From positions 310,001-374,000 of the forward strand of contig NW_025931949.1 of assembly GCF_000764305.2 (NCBI RefSeq): a stretch of DNA of 64,000 bases, in the 5' to 3' direction. A model generated the notes under the pieces. That model was not told where the DNA came from. It saw only the letters and a program-made list of their open reading frames with translations, and made no database searches. Shown here piece after piece: positions 38,131-51,463 of this stretch. The DNA is from Hyalella azteca (lineage: Eukaryota > Arthropoda > Malacostraca > Amphipoda > Hyalellidae). Within the stretch, counting starts at the first letter, position 1, and every line of letters starts with the position of its first letter. A program made the translations under genes and the position numbers.

Positions 38131-38370
38131 TCAGCCATGATTAATCTCTACTTTCTGTCTCTGTGGTTTTATCACTTTGCCCTCGCTAAACTCCATTGCA
38201 ACCGTAGTCCTCGGTGAGGGATGCTGCTGTAGGTCTGAACTGAGCGCGTCAGGAGGCTGTAGGATGCGTGAGGTCATCAGTGTGCTCCTAGGCATGCCCT
38301 GGTGAGGTGTTGTGTGATGCGCGCTGGTGTCCACCATATCCTGCAGCCAAAGCTCTGACTCCTGTCTTCG
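38131..38370 (-). CDS. Open minus-strand segment, unrecognised
   Basis: About 79 codons are open on the minus strand after an in-frame TGA, ending TGA at 38131. The stretch is GC-richer than its surroundings and the peptide reads like a tail (ESELWLQDMVDTSAHH; SRILQPPDALSSDLQQHPS; GKVIKPQRQKVEINHG). Acceptor signals on that strand are weak (gctttggctgcag) and no AATAAA follows closely. It could be a terminal exon of a nested gene or a chance open frame. Confidence 0.18.
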   Translation of the reverse strand, partial: RRQESELWLQDMVDTSAHHTTPHQGMPRSTLMTSRILQPPDALSSDLQQHPSPRTTVAMEFSEGKVIKPQRQKVEINHG

Positions 38371-41300
38371 TCACGTGTAAATTATGGGTTTTATGCCCAG
38401 CTGCTGATGGCGTGATGTGTTCAAAGTCTCGAGTGATGTCAAGCAGCGTGCTTCAGAAGCTCTTGTGTTGAATTGAGCACAAACAAAACGCTTGTTGATG
38501 GAATCATTGATGTTTAGCGCTAGTTATTCATATCGGTGCGCGTATCATCTGGCTTCTGTATTAAACAAATATTAGCAATGCTGTTGTGTCGGGCAGCTCT
38601 ACCTGCTTGAACGAAACATTTTCTTTTGTTTGCTCAACTTGAATGTGTAACTATTAGCCTGTAGCTGAGTGCTGTATTTCTCATTGTCATAATTATTTAT
38701 GCCGCAAGCCTTATTTGTTGACAAGATTCATCTACCCAAGATATTTTGAAGCTTTCGTCTTCACCGCAAATTATTAATGTATTGAATTATACAACAAGTA
38801 GAGGCGGCGATCCATCGTAGCCTGGGACTGCTACGTCCCAAACAAATACTAAGGAAACTAAGGAAAGTGTATTCACAACTCTAAAATTTCTACCTGAACT
38901 TGCTCTGCACCAAGTGTCAGTTTGATGTTCATGCTTAGTTTAACAAAGTTTAAGGTGATATGCATAGAATCTTGACCTACTGCAACGAAATATTATCTGT
39001 CAGTACACAATTTCAATAAAATTGTTATTGCATGAGGCGTTTATTGTTCTTATTGAAGTTTATTTGCTGCGCCAAAGCCGCGTTGTTGCTCAATACTTCT
39101 CTGAGGCTGCCGATCGTCTGTGCCACAGATGTGAGAGCTCCAACGCTGGTCCAGTGTTGCGTCTTCCTCATCAAAATGCAATATCAGCTGACATGTACTT
39201 TGTGTATTGCCTATTGTGTTCTGTCTCATCACCAAACAATAAAGGACTACACGTGTTTAGTTTACATATTATTTGTGCTACGTTGGTATTATTGGTGTAC
39301 AATAACTGAGTTCACGTGTAGCCTATGAATCAATTTCACTGCTCAACGCCTAGCACTGTACTATAACTTTTGTCGTGTGCAGGATAGATAGCTAGGATCC
39401 TGCATTTTTTTCTTTTATTTCCTTAGACTTTTTTTCCCTATTTCCAGCTCTAGGAATATTTTTACTCAAGTGTCACTTTCTGTAATAAAGAACAACTTTT
39501 ATTGTGCATCAGTTGTCGGCCGGTCGGAAAATATATCTTTAAATATTGATAATTGTCAGTAAGAATCAATTCAAAACCTCATTTATTGGTAAAGCACTGG
39601 ACTTTGATCAATTTATGTTTCCTCTTGTTTATGTGAGATGTATCATTTAATTTGCGCACATTGATCGAAATACTGGTCCTTGAATATATTACGGTGTGCT
39701 GAACTCCGTTGCAGTGTATCCAGTCATCAAAGTGCATGTTATTTTTGATCCGCGTAACAACTTTGAAGTATTCTGTGTCATTCTTGTCATTCATGTTACC
39801 GTGAAGCACTTGACTCGTATCCCCTTAACACACTGCACCGACGTCCTCTTTTAGAACCTCATTAGCCTGGGCATGAGTACATTGGTAAAAAAAACTCCTT
39901 ATTTTAAAGAACTGCCTGGGATCGCGAGTGTCAAACGTCCTTTGATGGAGAGAGTTGCTAGTCAGAGGCGTCCAATCCGCTCTGCAAATATTATTAAGAT
40001 GCTTTATATATGTCTTTGCTATTCAGCAGGGAAGTTATGTTCCTGGAAATTGTATTGAATTTGTTATGACGTGCTGAGCGTTATAAATAACGAATTGGAA
40101 CTTTTTTGCTTCAAGTTCATGACAACGCGACAAGAGGGAACGTCAGATGCCAATTATGCGTACGTTTCATTACGGAATTGGGAAATAATCTGATGGACGT
40201 CAACATCTTCGTAACTCAAATGAAGTCAATCTATTTAGAAGTTTGGGAGAATGCATTTTTTATCAGTTTAATTGAAAATTTCCGTGCAAGTTTCAAACAT
40301 TTATCTACCTTCGTTCTTTGTTTCCTTTGAAGTTCAAACTTCAATTGTTTTTCGTTTCGGTTCTCGTCTTGAGTGAATGGCGCGAATGTTGCTGGACGAC
40401 TTTAAACAGGGAAATTTTATTCAATATTGTGTGTGAAAATTCAAACTTCAATGTTCCTTGAGATTCATTACTGCACGAATAATGAGCAAAGTACATAGAA
40501 CTCTCTCCTGTTTTCAATAATGGATCAAATAAAATAAAATAAATTTGCATCACACTGCAGGTTAAGGAACTCTCCAGGATCTTCTGGCTAATTTTTCTAC
40601 TAAACGAGGCTCAAAAATGAAAACTTTATTTCCCTTATCCTCGCTAACGAACGGAATTTATGTTTCATGAAAAGCTTCGTAGCAGCAAAGCACCTGATCG
40701 TGGTTTCTACTCACTTTATGATAATTAATACGAGATAAAAACTGCCGATTGTGCGGATATGAACATTCCTTGCTGGGAAACGAGTCCGATAATCTTGCTT
40801 GGATCTCATGTTAAGCGATCGCTCGTGCAAGTATTCGTAAGCGGGTGTCTTGGGACAGCCATGCTCGCTTGCTTGTATCAGCTTGCCCATCTCTCGCCCC
40901 GATGACTATCGCTGTGTCGATACAGACCGGTTCCAGTCTATGCTAGGAATCCGCGGCTATATATGCTTCCACGAGTGTGACTGCTGGCTTCCATACTGCC
41001 TCGATCAAGGTCTCTGAAAAATCTACGTTTGAATCTTATATTAACTACCTTGATTATTTCAAAGTAGTTTTATTAAAGCGCTCCTATTTCTAAGCTGAAG
41101 GTAGATAGCTGATAAGCAATACAAAGGGTAGCTTAATTCCATCAATTACTTTCTGCAAATAAATTTGCTTCCCTGCTTTTCTAGTACGAATTTTACTTCT
41201 TTATGCGGTGAATAAAGATCATTATGTTAAAAGGCGTTATCATACTCATCACAAATTTTGTCTGATAATTTTCCGAGAATTCCGAAAATGATCGTGCTTG

Positions 41301-42807
41301 GGCTTTTTGTTGACCATTATATTCGTGCTTGGTCTTTTTATGATGGTCGACTTTGCATTTCTCAAAGCCAGCAGGCTTTTGGCTGGTGCATCATCTATGA
41401 ATATTTGTCATAACGGAAGCTGCTGGGCGCGATCTGGTCCTGTCTGGTAATGTTTACATGAACTTTTAAGCGGTCTCTAACTTCAGGTGTTAAGCTTAGC
41501 CTCCCATATATAACGCGGTGTTTGGTCCAAGATCCGCTTTCCGGACTAATGCTATGCTGATCTTTTCGGCCATGAGCGCGCCTTGTGATATTTTCTAGTT
41601 TTGTACTTGATTTTGCTAATAAAGTTCATTCCTTCAACACATACTTGGATGCAATTTATTAGAAAGTTCAGTTCAATGCGTTAACCACTAGTCATATTTC
41701 AGAAGGTAAAACAGACCCAACCTGGTCTTCATTCGATTGGTGAACATCCGAGCTGTGTTGCCTATAGTTTTGAATCTGCGTTTATTCTTTTTAGTGAAAT
41801 TTTTATCTTTTCTGTTGGGTTAATTATGGAAAAATTAGTCTTAAAGCTGAAAAAAATGTGAACCTTGAATAGTCATTGCTGCTGCATTGCATCCTGATGA
41901 ATATTTGTGTGATCCTCGTGTGTCAAATTAACATATTTGCAAATACTTCGCATCTGCAAACGTGTTAATTTTAGTAATTATATTATAATCTTAGCTACTG
42001 AAGTTGAATGACTCACTCTTGGGTAGTAAAGCCTGTTATCCAAGATCGTGATTTTTTTCCTGATCTACGCTCACGATCATTAGTCACGTCGCTCATAGGT
42101 CACCTAGGGGCGACCTTCAAGCAAGAGGTTATCAATAGGTACCAATTCATTACTAATTGCCGCGCTAATTACGGTCTCATTACTGTGCCGTAACGGTTCT
42201 CTAATATTATACGCGGGGAACTTTACCCCTAGTAATTGCATTTTAATGCGCCTTCTGACGCATAATTTGCCGTTAATTTCGCACAGATTCTTCGCACGAA
42301 TAGAAAATCTTTCGACGCCATAACTTTTTCAATACAACTGCCGCTTCGTATGTTAGCGACATTCTCCATGCACTTCTTTTCTTGTAGAATAGCGACCTCA
42401 AGATCGACGTGCGAGTGAGTGCCCCTAGAAGATAAGTTTATATGATTTAGCTGCGAAAAGTTCCTTGATTTTAAACCATAATTGGTGTAAGATTTTCTTA
42501 TGGATTTTCGCGGCTAAGAAGTGGGAAGCGAAATAGAATCAATTAAATGTAGGATTTCTCAAGTTTCAATCTTGAAAATTTTGAAAGTCGAAACTTTTTC
42601 GGACTTTTCTCGATCAAATTATTAATACTAAAAAGTATTTAAAGCCCTAATTCCCAAAGCTCAGTGTAAGTATTTTCCGCCTTTAGAGCTATGAAGTTTA
42701 CTGTAAGTATACACCTGGGAGTTAACTTGGGTTTGCGTTTCCTCGGATAATCTGTTTCTTCTTCCCCTTAGACGTGAACTCGCTTGTACATGCTGAGCCA
42801 TTGAATA

Positions 42808-42920
42808 AGTTGGTATCCAGACTTACAGTTCCGGCCTGAATACCAACTGAATAATACTCTTTCCAGTTGAAATGAACAAGTTGGTATCCAGACTTACTCT
42901 TTCCGGTCCTGGATACCAAC
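42808..42920. repeat. Tandem pair of hairpins, 41 bp each, 72 bp apart
   Basis: Each hairpin (42808-42848, 42880-42920) has a left arm [a]gttggtatccagacttac and a right arm complementary to it (cctggataccaac in the second, cctgaataccaact in the first), with a short pyrimidine-rich loop. In the second the 12-bp arms GTTGGTATCCAG/CTGGATACCAAC are perfect. The pair is a direct duplication of one hairpin unit. Confidence 0.8.
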
Positions 42921-43447
42921 GGTGTCCCGACGATGAGGACGATGAGAGCTCCTGATAAACTCGGTTTTTGGGACCTTATTAGTACATGCATAGAAATTTT
43001 ACTATTTTCTAACCCACGATGATTGCCAGCAGGGTTGGCAATGATTAAATCAAAATGATTAAATCATGTGATTAAATCACTTGATTTTTTTATAAAAAAA
43101 TCATGATTTTTTTGATTTTTTCGATTTTTTTGATTTTTTTGATTTTTTTCATATATTTAAATATATTGAGCGGCAGTCTTTAATTTATATTGAGGTATTG
43201 TTATTCCTGGCTTAGTATAAATGTACTATGAATGACAAATTGGTACATAAACTTGTTGCCTTTAGTGTGTATTAGGTTCCAATAAATTGAATGTTTTTGG
43301 TACAGAGGCATCAAGTGTACAATACATTGTACATAGCTAGCAGCTTAGCTAATTCTTATAAGGCTACCTATAAGTAGTCTTTAACTATTTGACTATTTGT
43401 TATATATTGATTACAATATACACTTTAAATGTGTTAGCTAGCTTATA

Positions 43448-44196
43448 CAGGGTGGGGCAGAACTGATTGAACAGTTTTGAGGCAAAATAAAAGAGTAATG
43501 GAGGTACATAAAGAAGAAAGTTTTTTTTTCCTCAAGATTATCATAACATACCATTTAAAATACTTATGTTTTGAAAACAATATCAGGAAGATGGGGCTTG
43601 TTAGCTGCATCACACTGTTGGGGTCGTTTTCGGAAGTTTTCTATAGCACGTTCACACATATGGCGAGGTATGGCCATAACCTCTGCTGCAATAATCCGTT
43701 CCTTTAGCTGTGGTAGGGTGTGAGGGCGACTTCTGAACTCCTTTCTTTTAGATGTCCTCAAAGAAAGAAATCGCAAATGCTCATATCAGGTGACCTCGCA
43801 GGCCACTGGAAATCACCCCTCAGAGTCTGGGAACATGCATTTCAAAACATTGAGTGACATTCGGGCTGTGTGAGCTGTAGCCCCATCCTGCTGGAACCAC
43901 ATGTCTCCCAATGCTTCATTTTCAACAATGTTTTCGTCCATCATGGGCTGCAAGAAATTTTGCAACATTGCAGCATAGCGATTGGAATTCACTGTTACGG
44001 TTACTCCCTACTCTGCATACGACTCCAACAGTGTGTTGCTGCTAATGGCCCCCATCTTCCAGATATTGTTTTCAAAACATAGGTATTCTAAATGATATGT
44101 TATGCTAACCTCTAGGAAAAAAAAACTTTCTTCTTTATGTACCTCCATTACTCTTATTTTCCCTCAAAACTGCTCAATTGGTTCTCCCCCACCCAG
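43448..44196 (-). mobile_element. Tc1/mariner-type element nested in the hAT, with ~180-bp inverted ends
   Basis: It is flanked by TA on both sides (43446-43447, 44197-44198) and begins CAGGGTGGGG / ends CCCCCACCCAG. Left (43448-~43628) and right (~44018-44196) arms are complementary over about 180 bp with a few mismatches, far longer than usual for the family. Both arms contain the 3' end of the transposase reading frame (PDIVFKT appears on the minus strand at the left and on the plus strand at the right). The right end therefore looks like an inverted copy of the left end, a snap-back structure. The single-copy middle carries the minus-strand transposase remnant. Confidence 0.9.
43564..44010 (-). 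pseudogene. Mariner/IS630-type transposase C-terminal half, degenerate
   Basis: Reading the minus strand downward gives TVTVNSNRYAAMLQNFLQP, then WFQQDGATAHTAR (second catalytic Asp in QQDGAT), then a frameshift. FQWPARSPDMSICDFF (third acidic position) follows, then a stop, then LPQLKERIIAAEVMAIPRHM and a C-terminus ending HLPDIVFKT. The order and motifs match the C-terminal half of Tc1/mariner-superfamily transposases. The N-terminal half, including the DNA-binding domain, is absent, and stops and frame changes make it non-functional. Confidence 0.88.
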
Positions 44197-47100
44197 TATA
44201 TTGAGAGGTTGAGATTGTATTGACCTTTTAGGCAATTAGAAAGATTTTCCACAAGTTGAAAAAATCAAAAAAATCAAATAAATCAAAAAAATCATGAAAA
44301 AATCAAAAAAATCATTGATTTTTGATTTTTTTGATTTTTTAAAAAAAAATCAAAAAAATCGCCAACCCTGATTGCCAGATCGGTGCATGTGAGTACTTCT
44401 GAGAAATTAGTCAAGCACAGTATTTGTGGCCACAGACTCTGCTGCTTCTATTAACATTTTCTTTGCTGAGATTGTTTATATCTCGACTCGAATCAAAGCC
44501 TTTATGATTTCCATTTTGTCTTCACATTTCATTGAACTTCTAGCTTCCATAAATAGACTTCATGTCGGTGATTCATCTGCCTTGTCGGCTTTCTTGATTG
44601 TCGTTCCTTTAAAATGACTGCACCATTCAACTTAGATCGTGTTTTATTGTATTGAAACATCATTTTATGAGAATATATATAAATATTTTTCAAATTTACT
44701 TTTTATTTTTCAAATTGAAAAATTTTCTACGGAATATTTGTATTTAAGTTTTCAATGTGAGAGCTGGCATCCTGCCTCGCTATTATGACGTGGATATTTT
44801 GCTGCGCTATTTCCTTCATCCTGCAGTAAGATCCCCAATCGGATTTCATTAGCTTGCCTCATTTGCTAGAAAGCTTCTTAAGCACTTGAGCTTTATTTGC
44901 CTGATTTGCCGAGTCTCAACGACCGGGCAGCCACATACAGCGATTGGTTTAGTTCACTGTTAGAGCATTAAGAGTGTACGCTACAGCGGACCTTATCACG
45001 AGCTATTGCCAAGATCGCAACGAAGGTGCTATATACTGGGTCATAATACCTATACTATACGGTGCCATGCGGCCATTTCGGCTGCTCGATATGATCCTTT
45101 TCAGTGCTCTGAACTCAGCGGAATATGAACCAATGCCATCACGTTGACCACGTATACTCGTACTTTGTAACCGGTCTCTCATACTCGTTCGCCTGGCACC
45201 TTTAGTTCTATCAATTTTTCCGTGTCATCAAGTTCGCCATGAATAAACATTTCGAAACCTGAATTTTGCTCACTTGTTAAAATATGACATCTTTTCTTTC
45301 TTGTATTTATTGATTAATAACTGGTGCTGGTAGAGTTCTATCATATTTATATTAACGTTCACTGCAGACATTCAAAGTAATGACGGGCAAAATATTCCCT
45401 TCCCACACTGCTGGTATATTTTGCAGTGCACTGGAAACCTATTCCATGCGATATTTTAGGCGACGAGATTCTCATCACATGCCTTTTCCAGCAACTTTGC
45501 TAGTGTCTCTGGAAAAAAAACAGAAAGTTCGTCAAAGTTTCAAAGCTCGTTATTAATTTTTTTAATAAGACTTCATCCACTTTTTCGCTTCGCTATTAAA
45601 TTAATTCAGCTTTTTTTTTACGATGGATAATCTCGTCTGCGTGCACAGTTTGCTGCGTGTCGTGTTGGTATTTTTTTCTCTTGTCTTGGAGACTCTCGAA
45701 GTGGTTTCTTTTGTTGGAGTTTATTCTCCTTGAAAATCCCAGTGATTGCTTACTCCGACTTATTTTTGGGCACTTGGCTATTGTACGCCTGGGTAAAGTC
45801 TGGCTTTGCAAACAGTCTTGAAGCTGTACCGGAGACTGCGAGTCAACATAGCGACCTGAGTGCATATATCTGAGAGGTCGTGATGGTTGCCCATATGGAA
45901 CCGGCCTCGCTCGCCTCGCCCAATGGGAACAGGTGTTTTTCTCGCCGTCTGGCTCGGTCCACCTCAACAGTCGGACCCTGAAATCGAAATTCAACGCTCG
46001 TTGAATTTTACTCCAACATGCATTATAATAACGTTATTACGTCATGAAATTTTGTCAACGATTCAATTTACTTTCAATCTATTTTGTTTATTTTACGGTG
46101 TAATTGTCCTGTTATGACAAGTCTGTTGATAGATTAAAAGAGTTCTTTGCATTATGCTGCTGTTGAACGATGCAAGCAATAATTTAGGCTTGAACTTGAC
46201 AGATATCGCGCATTGTTTAACGGTCGGCCAAGCGTCTATGCTTTGAAGCTCCATGTGCTCCAATATAGCCGACCGTGCAGGTCATGCTTGCCTTCAGTTC
46301 TGCCGAAGCCCTCTGCCCTAAATGGGCCGCTTGCATTCCTCTCCTGAACTTGCGGGCTCGGCTCCTGATGCTCGGCGCAGCGACTATGAAGTGACACTCG
46401 ATACGAACGCGGCCCTCGGGTTACATACCTCGCCTCTGCTGCTCCTTCCTTAGATATATTTGTCCTGACTTATTTTAATCAGTGCATATTCTCAATGCAC
46501 TCGAGAATCTGAAATCTAGTGTTCAAATGACATGTAAGTAAACTCATTTCAATGCAGTTCTTTCTTCTATGTCCTAAATAGATTGTGTTGAACTTGAAGG
46601 ATGACTAATAAAAGTTATTCTTAAACCATGTCAGTGTTTTTATGGGTAGGTTTTACGATTGGTGATTACAGTATTCAACGCCGTATATGTGTTAATGCTA
46701 TGACTCTCACCTCTACCCTGATCTGCTTGAGATAATGAACTGAGAGCGTGCTTAGTCATCGCTCTTCTGAGATTGGATATGGTGGTGCCAGATAAAGCCT
46801 TGGAACTTTATTGTTCTCTGTATCCGGGACTTTTGATTGATCTTCGTTGATGAACGATATTTGTAAACACCATGAATTTTTCTTCAAAGTAAAAATAAAT
46901 TCTATCAATTCGCAAATTTGTCATTGACGTGTTTGATGCAGTTTCCGTTCCGTTACTTATCGTTTTGTTGTATGTGCGGTCGAGTATTAAGTCTCTTAAT
47001 TTGCACTCAGTTGAACCGTTCCTACAAAGCTTACTTTTTATTGAACATTTTCATTATCTATGATTTTTCAGCATGTTGAATTTATCAATGAACGCAGCTC

Positions 47101-50100
47101 AAATAGCGTCTGTTGATGCATTTTATGGCTGCCTGGAGCATTGTATCGTAACCTCAATTTGCATAATTGTTTTTCTTTCTGATCTTATCGGCTTGGTGGT
47201 CCGGTGTTATCCACTACACGTTCGCCTGAATCACTGGGCTGTCCAAATCAATGAGACCTCGACAACCTCTCATCATGGTCATATGTTGCCATTTGGCCGC
47301 AAGTGATCCTATCCTCCCCAACATCAACCATTATAGATAGCGATCTCACCCTCCCTCTAGATTACGTCTGCGGTTTTTCTTGCAAGTCCGTGTGGGGGAA
47401 ACAGTAAATGATTCATCGTTTTGGTGGTCAAGCTGACGCGTTCATTCTTCGTTGTCTTGGAGGCGGGAATGATCCAATTCAAACGAAAGAAAGGATGCAC
47501 GTATTATGCATTGTATCTTTCTTTTCTTTTGTCTTTTTGTTGCATAGGACTTCTCGCTAAACGCGTGTAAATTAGTTGAGATATCTGAACGATTAATGGC
47601 TAGTTAGTTAATGGATGAGCAAAAACCTACACAATTTTTGTGTGGTTTCATAATCTCATCACGTCTTCTCACTTCCATTGAGCAGTCAGCTTCACGGCGG
47701 GTATGGGAATTTTTAGTTCGTAAACGGGTTTATTTATATTGCCAATTTACTCTTCCTTGAAGGATCGAAACCCATTAGTGCCTTAACTGATCCGAAATTG
47801 TACGTCGTTAACTGCCTCTTAAGAAATTGAAGATGATGCGTGAAATTATTTGTTTATAGAGCCTGAGAGCGCCTAGAATAAACTGGGGTCGTGATGGTGG
47901 GTGCGCTAAGATTTAAGATAATGACAGGTCATGAGGGCGTCTGTGAGCAACAAACATTTTCTCTCCGACTGAGGCACCTAAATTTCTTTCAGAGCCGCAT
48001 GCAACCTGCCTGATAGAGGCTTATTCTAACATCGAATAATGTCCCCAACGTAAAACAACGATGTTTAAAGTTTTTGGCCTGGATGTTTAATGTTCTACTC
48101 TACCAACCGATTTATTAGTAACATATTTCTATCACTTTGCTTTAATGGAAAATATTATAATTAGAAAGAAATGCATAGATTAAAAAATATATTTGTAGAG
48201 TAAGAAGCGCTATACGTAGATGATTGATAGGATCTTGAAGTACGTGTGATCATTAAAAAATAGAGATGTTTTTACTTGGAATAAGATGTGAACAGTACTG
48301 CTCGCTTCCTATATTAATATTTTCTTGCCTTTTCACAGTTATCCCTTTAGACGCAGTGCATTCCTTTACAGTGCACACAAATGTAATTCTATGACTTGAT
48401 AAAGCTTAGGGGATTCCAGTCTGTTTTATAGGAGAAAGGCATACATTTGCCTCTCATGTGAGCTCATTCTGATGTAGATTTGATCTTGTTGCTAAGTTCA
48501 TCCTAAATTCGGGCATTCCTGCGCCGATGAATGCCTCTCTTTTTGGTAGCTCAGGCTTCCCGGCAGCAGTGGGAGCGATAATGTATTCAGGTAATTTGTC
48601 GTTCCCATGCGTATTACTCAGTTCCTCATCATTTTTTCCGAGGACTCTTCGTCGTGAATTTATACTCAGGAGGCGAGATTTATGAAGGACCTCACGACCA
48701 CTTCATACCAGGCAAGATAAATGGGTGCTTGCGAAGCTTGCTGTTGTATGGGCGGTTGCTTTGCGCGCCTCCTGGACCCCTGCATCGGCACAAGATTAGC
48801 TTCTTCTCTTCCGTGCAGCTATTCGGTCAAATGAGAGGAATGATAATTCTGCTATTGACTTGTTCCAGCCTCAGGCACACGTTGGATGTGTATGAATTCT
48901 TTCCTATTTTCGGCTTATCGACTGATGCTCGTAGTTATTAAACTTTACTCAAACCATATTACCTGCAAGTTTATTGGCTTTCATGCACAGGTTTATGACA
49001 TTTAGGCTTATTCCATATTTCAGTTTACTCAATTCTGATTTTTATTTTATTTTGTATTTGTATTGATTATTATTATACTTACAGCATTTTAATTTACAGT
49101 CATGGCTTTGAGTCCTACAGTTCCTCGATTTGAATCCCTGCCGTGTTCCGCGGCTACAGCTGCAGCCTAACTTTTTACGTCTGAGTAAATATTACCGCTT
49201 TGGTTATAGTGTACCCTGAGCCGACGTCTCGCAGTCTCCGTGACTTGACGAGCAATACTTTTTTAATATCAGCGCTTATGTTCAGTCCGGCCGCGCTCCC
49301 TCCATCATCGCAGCCGTACACGCGACTCGTGCCCGACTGGTCGATGTAACCCGAGTCCATGTCGTGTTCTGCAAGCTTTTACATCATATTTTGTCTCGCA
49401 TTCTTATGTTAGCGTTACTAATTGATCCTCGAGTCTTTTTCCATGGGAGAATGAAGACATCAAAGTTTAACTCACAAGCTGGAAACAATAATTGGCGGCG
49501 TCAGTTCCGCTGGCTTAAAAATGTTGTTTTTCTCTGGTTGTTTATTTGCGTGGAATTGCAGTCTATTAATTTTACAAAAAAATGAGTTATTCATAAATTA
49601 ATTACGAAAGTCGAAAATCTCAAACCATTTTTTAGTATAATTCGTGTTCGGGAAGTTTCGTTTTGCGTTAGTTTCGGAATGCACTGAAGATATAAATTTA
49701 TATTTACAACTTTTCTTCGCAGTTTTTGATCGGGTCAAACAAATAAGCATTTTACTTCTTGTTTGAATTGAATATGTTGCGATTAAAATTATTTGCTGTA
49801 TGATAATTTCATGAAAACTGTCAATTGAAGCTGTACGCTGGGTCTTTCCGAATCTAATATTGGCACCAACTCATACTTTCTATAACTGGCAAATGAACTC
49901 GGAAGAAATTCCTTGCAGATCATTTCATCACTTCCACGGATCGTAGGAACCATTCAGGAGGTACCTTGATAATTTTTTCCGGATATTCTGTCAAGACAAC
50001 AATTTTTTTGAGAAACTAAAACTTCCTAATTGAAGCGATTTTTCAAACAGAGCTGTACACTGTGAATAAATTGTGAACCATTAACAATTAGGCGAGCTTT

Positions 50101-50955
50101 CTTATTCTAGTCATATCGTACTATATTAGTTTCAGGGTGTTTGTATGTATGTTTACTGTAACATGATGAGGTAACTTAGCTATACAGATAGAAATGCTGC
50201 AATCAAGGAATGACAGTAAAGGGAGTAAAGTCACATTGGTTCAAATATCTTCAACCTAGGAGTAGATGATCTTAAAACCTCGACACACAGACGCTTATAG
50301 CTGCTACTGTAAACTGACACAGGTTACCTGCATGCAGAGGTGGTCCTGTTCCGATGAGTTGCTCATGATAGCTTCACTATACCTACAATGAGATGCTTGG
50401 AATGCAGTTCACCTGATGTTCTTTAGCTCAGTATTGTAGAGTACAGGACCTTGCCTCCCTATTTATCAGGGGCTGATCTGCTCTCTAATTCAAATTCAAT
50501 TATCTCGTACCTTTGGCCTGCTGCTGCATATGTGCTGCAGGGTGGTGAAGCGATTGGTAATTGTACATTACCGTCTAATGCATATACGCCGAAGCATCTC
50601 TTATATTTATGAATGCATTTTAATCAATAGACTTCATATGGGCTGTAAATTACTGTTGTCGTAATAGATTTATATGCTGCGAGCTGTTACATATTAATCG
50701 ATGCAATACTCAGATTCCGCTTGTTATGCGCATATAGTTAAAAACTTGTTGTAAATTGATGGCGTATTGGAATTTCGCTTTGAGTATTATTGCTGCCTAA
50801 ATCTGTGCTGATGAGAATTGGCAAGTCTTCTAATTGCGAAACAAAAGTACAATCAAAACCTGATTAAAATTAGGTATATTTGTGTGATCTCAACGAGAAA
50901 AGAACTCGGGTTTTTATTTGTGTACTGTAGCGAGAGAAACTCAAACTCTTGGTTA

Positions 50956-51119
50956 TTTTTAGCGCATTTTCTTATTTACAGAAAAAAGGTACGGTACTAT
51001 TGTGTTCGCCATGTCCGTCTGTCCGTCCGTCCATCCGTCCGTCCGTGACTTCACGTTTTCATCGACGAGAAAATGCGCTCTCTGTCACTCACTGCAGTGA
51101 GCACTGAGTTAAATTTTTA
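50956..51119 (+). mobile_element. GTCC-core dispersed element, copy C
   Basis: Plus-orientation copy: TTTTTAGCGCATTTTCTTA start, CATGTCCGTCTGTCCGTCCG core (with one CATC variant), GACGAGAAAATGCGC, then CTCACTGCAGTGAG and ACTGAGTT followed by a T-run. It is somewhat more diverged in the 5' part than copies A and B. Non-coding. Confidence 0.78.
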
Positions 51120-51463
51120 TTTATTTATTAGAAACTCAAACTTGGTAACTCTTGGTAGAAACAATTCTTGGTTATTGTAAACTTTTTGAAACATATTAGT
51201 TATGGTACATTTGCGTTATGTTTTTTCCTCGAAAAAAAAGTTACAAATAGTTATGAAAGGTTCATGAATTGTATTTAATTTATTCAAATTAGGCTATGTA
51301 AAGATCGTCTATTATTCTAAAAATATGAAATGATTATTTAGTTTCCCGAGTTAAAGCACAATCCTCGCCTGATAGATCAACCTCCGGTCGCCACATTAAC
51401 TCGTCGTTTACTGCTTTTTACTGCTCATGGGTGAGGGATGCCGAATGCTTGCTATCTCGTGCT

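Larger units (their letters stand above)
43030..44370. mobile_element. Non-autonomous hAT element with nested insertion
   Basis: The termini CAGGGTTGGC (43030) and GCCAACCCTG (44370) are perfect inverted repeats flanked by an identical 8-bp duplication, ATTGCCAG (43022-43029 and 44371-44378). These are the hallmarks of hAT transposons. Just inside both ends are runs of TTTTTTGAT and ATCAAAAAA in opposite orientation, likely transposase-binding arrays (inference). No hAT transposase is encoded. Without the nested element (43448-44196 plus the TA) it would be about 590 bp. Confidence 0.92.

Noticed and set aside
45596..45994. 132-codon minus-strand ORF
   Set aside because: No recognisable motif, low-quality composition, no clear splice or poly(A) signals; treated as chance.
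49115..49140. tRNA-like gatttgaatcc string
   Set aside because: No cloverleaf could be built around it; no other tRNA candidate was seen.
49175..49585. Overlapping open frames on both strands
   Set aside because: The GC-richer patch looks exon-like, but both strands are open and nothing is recognisable.
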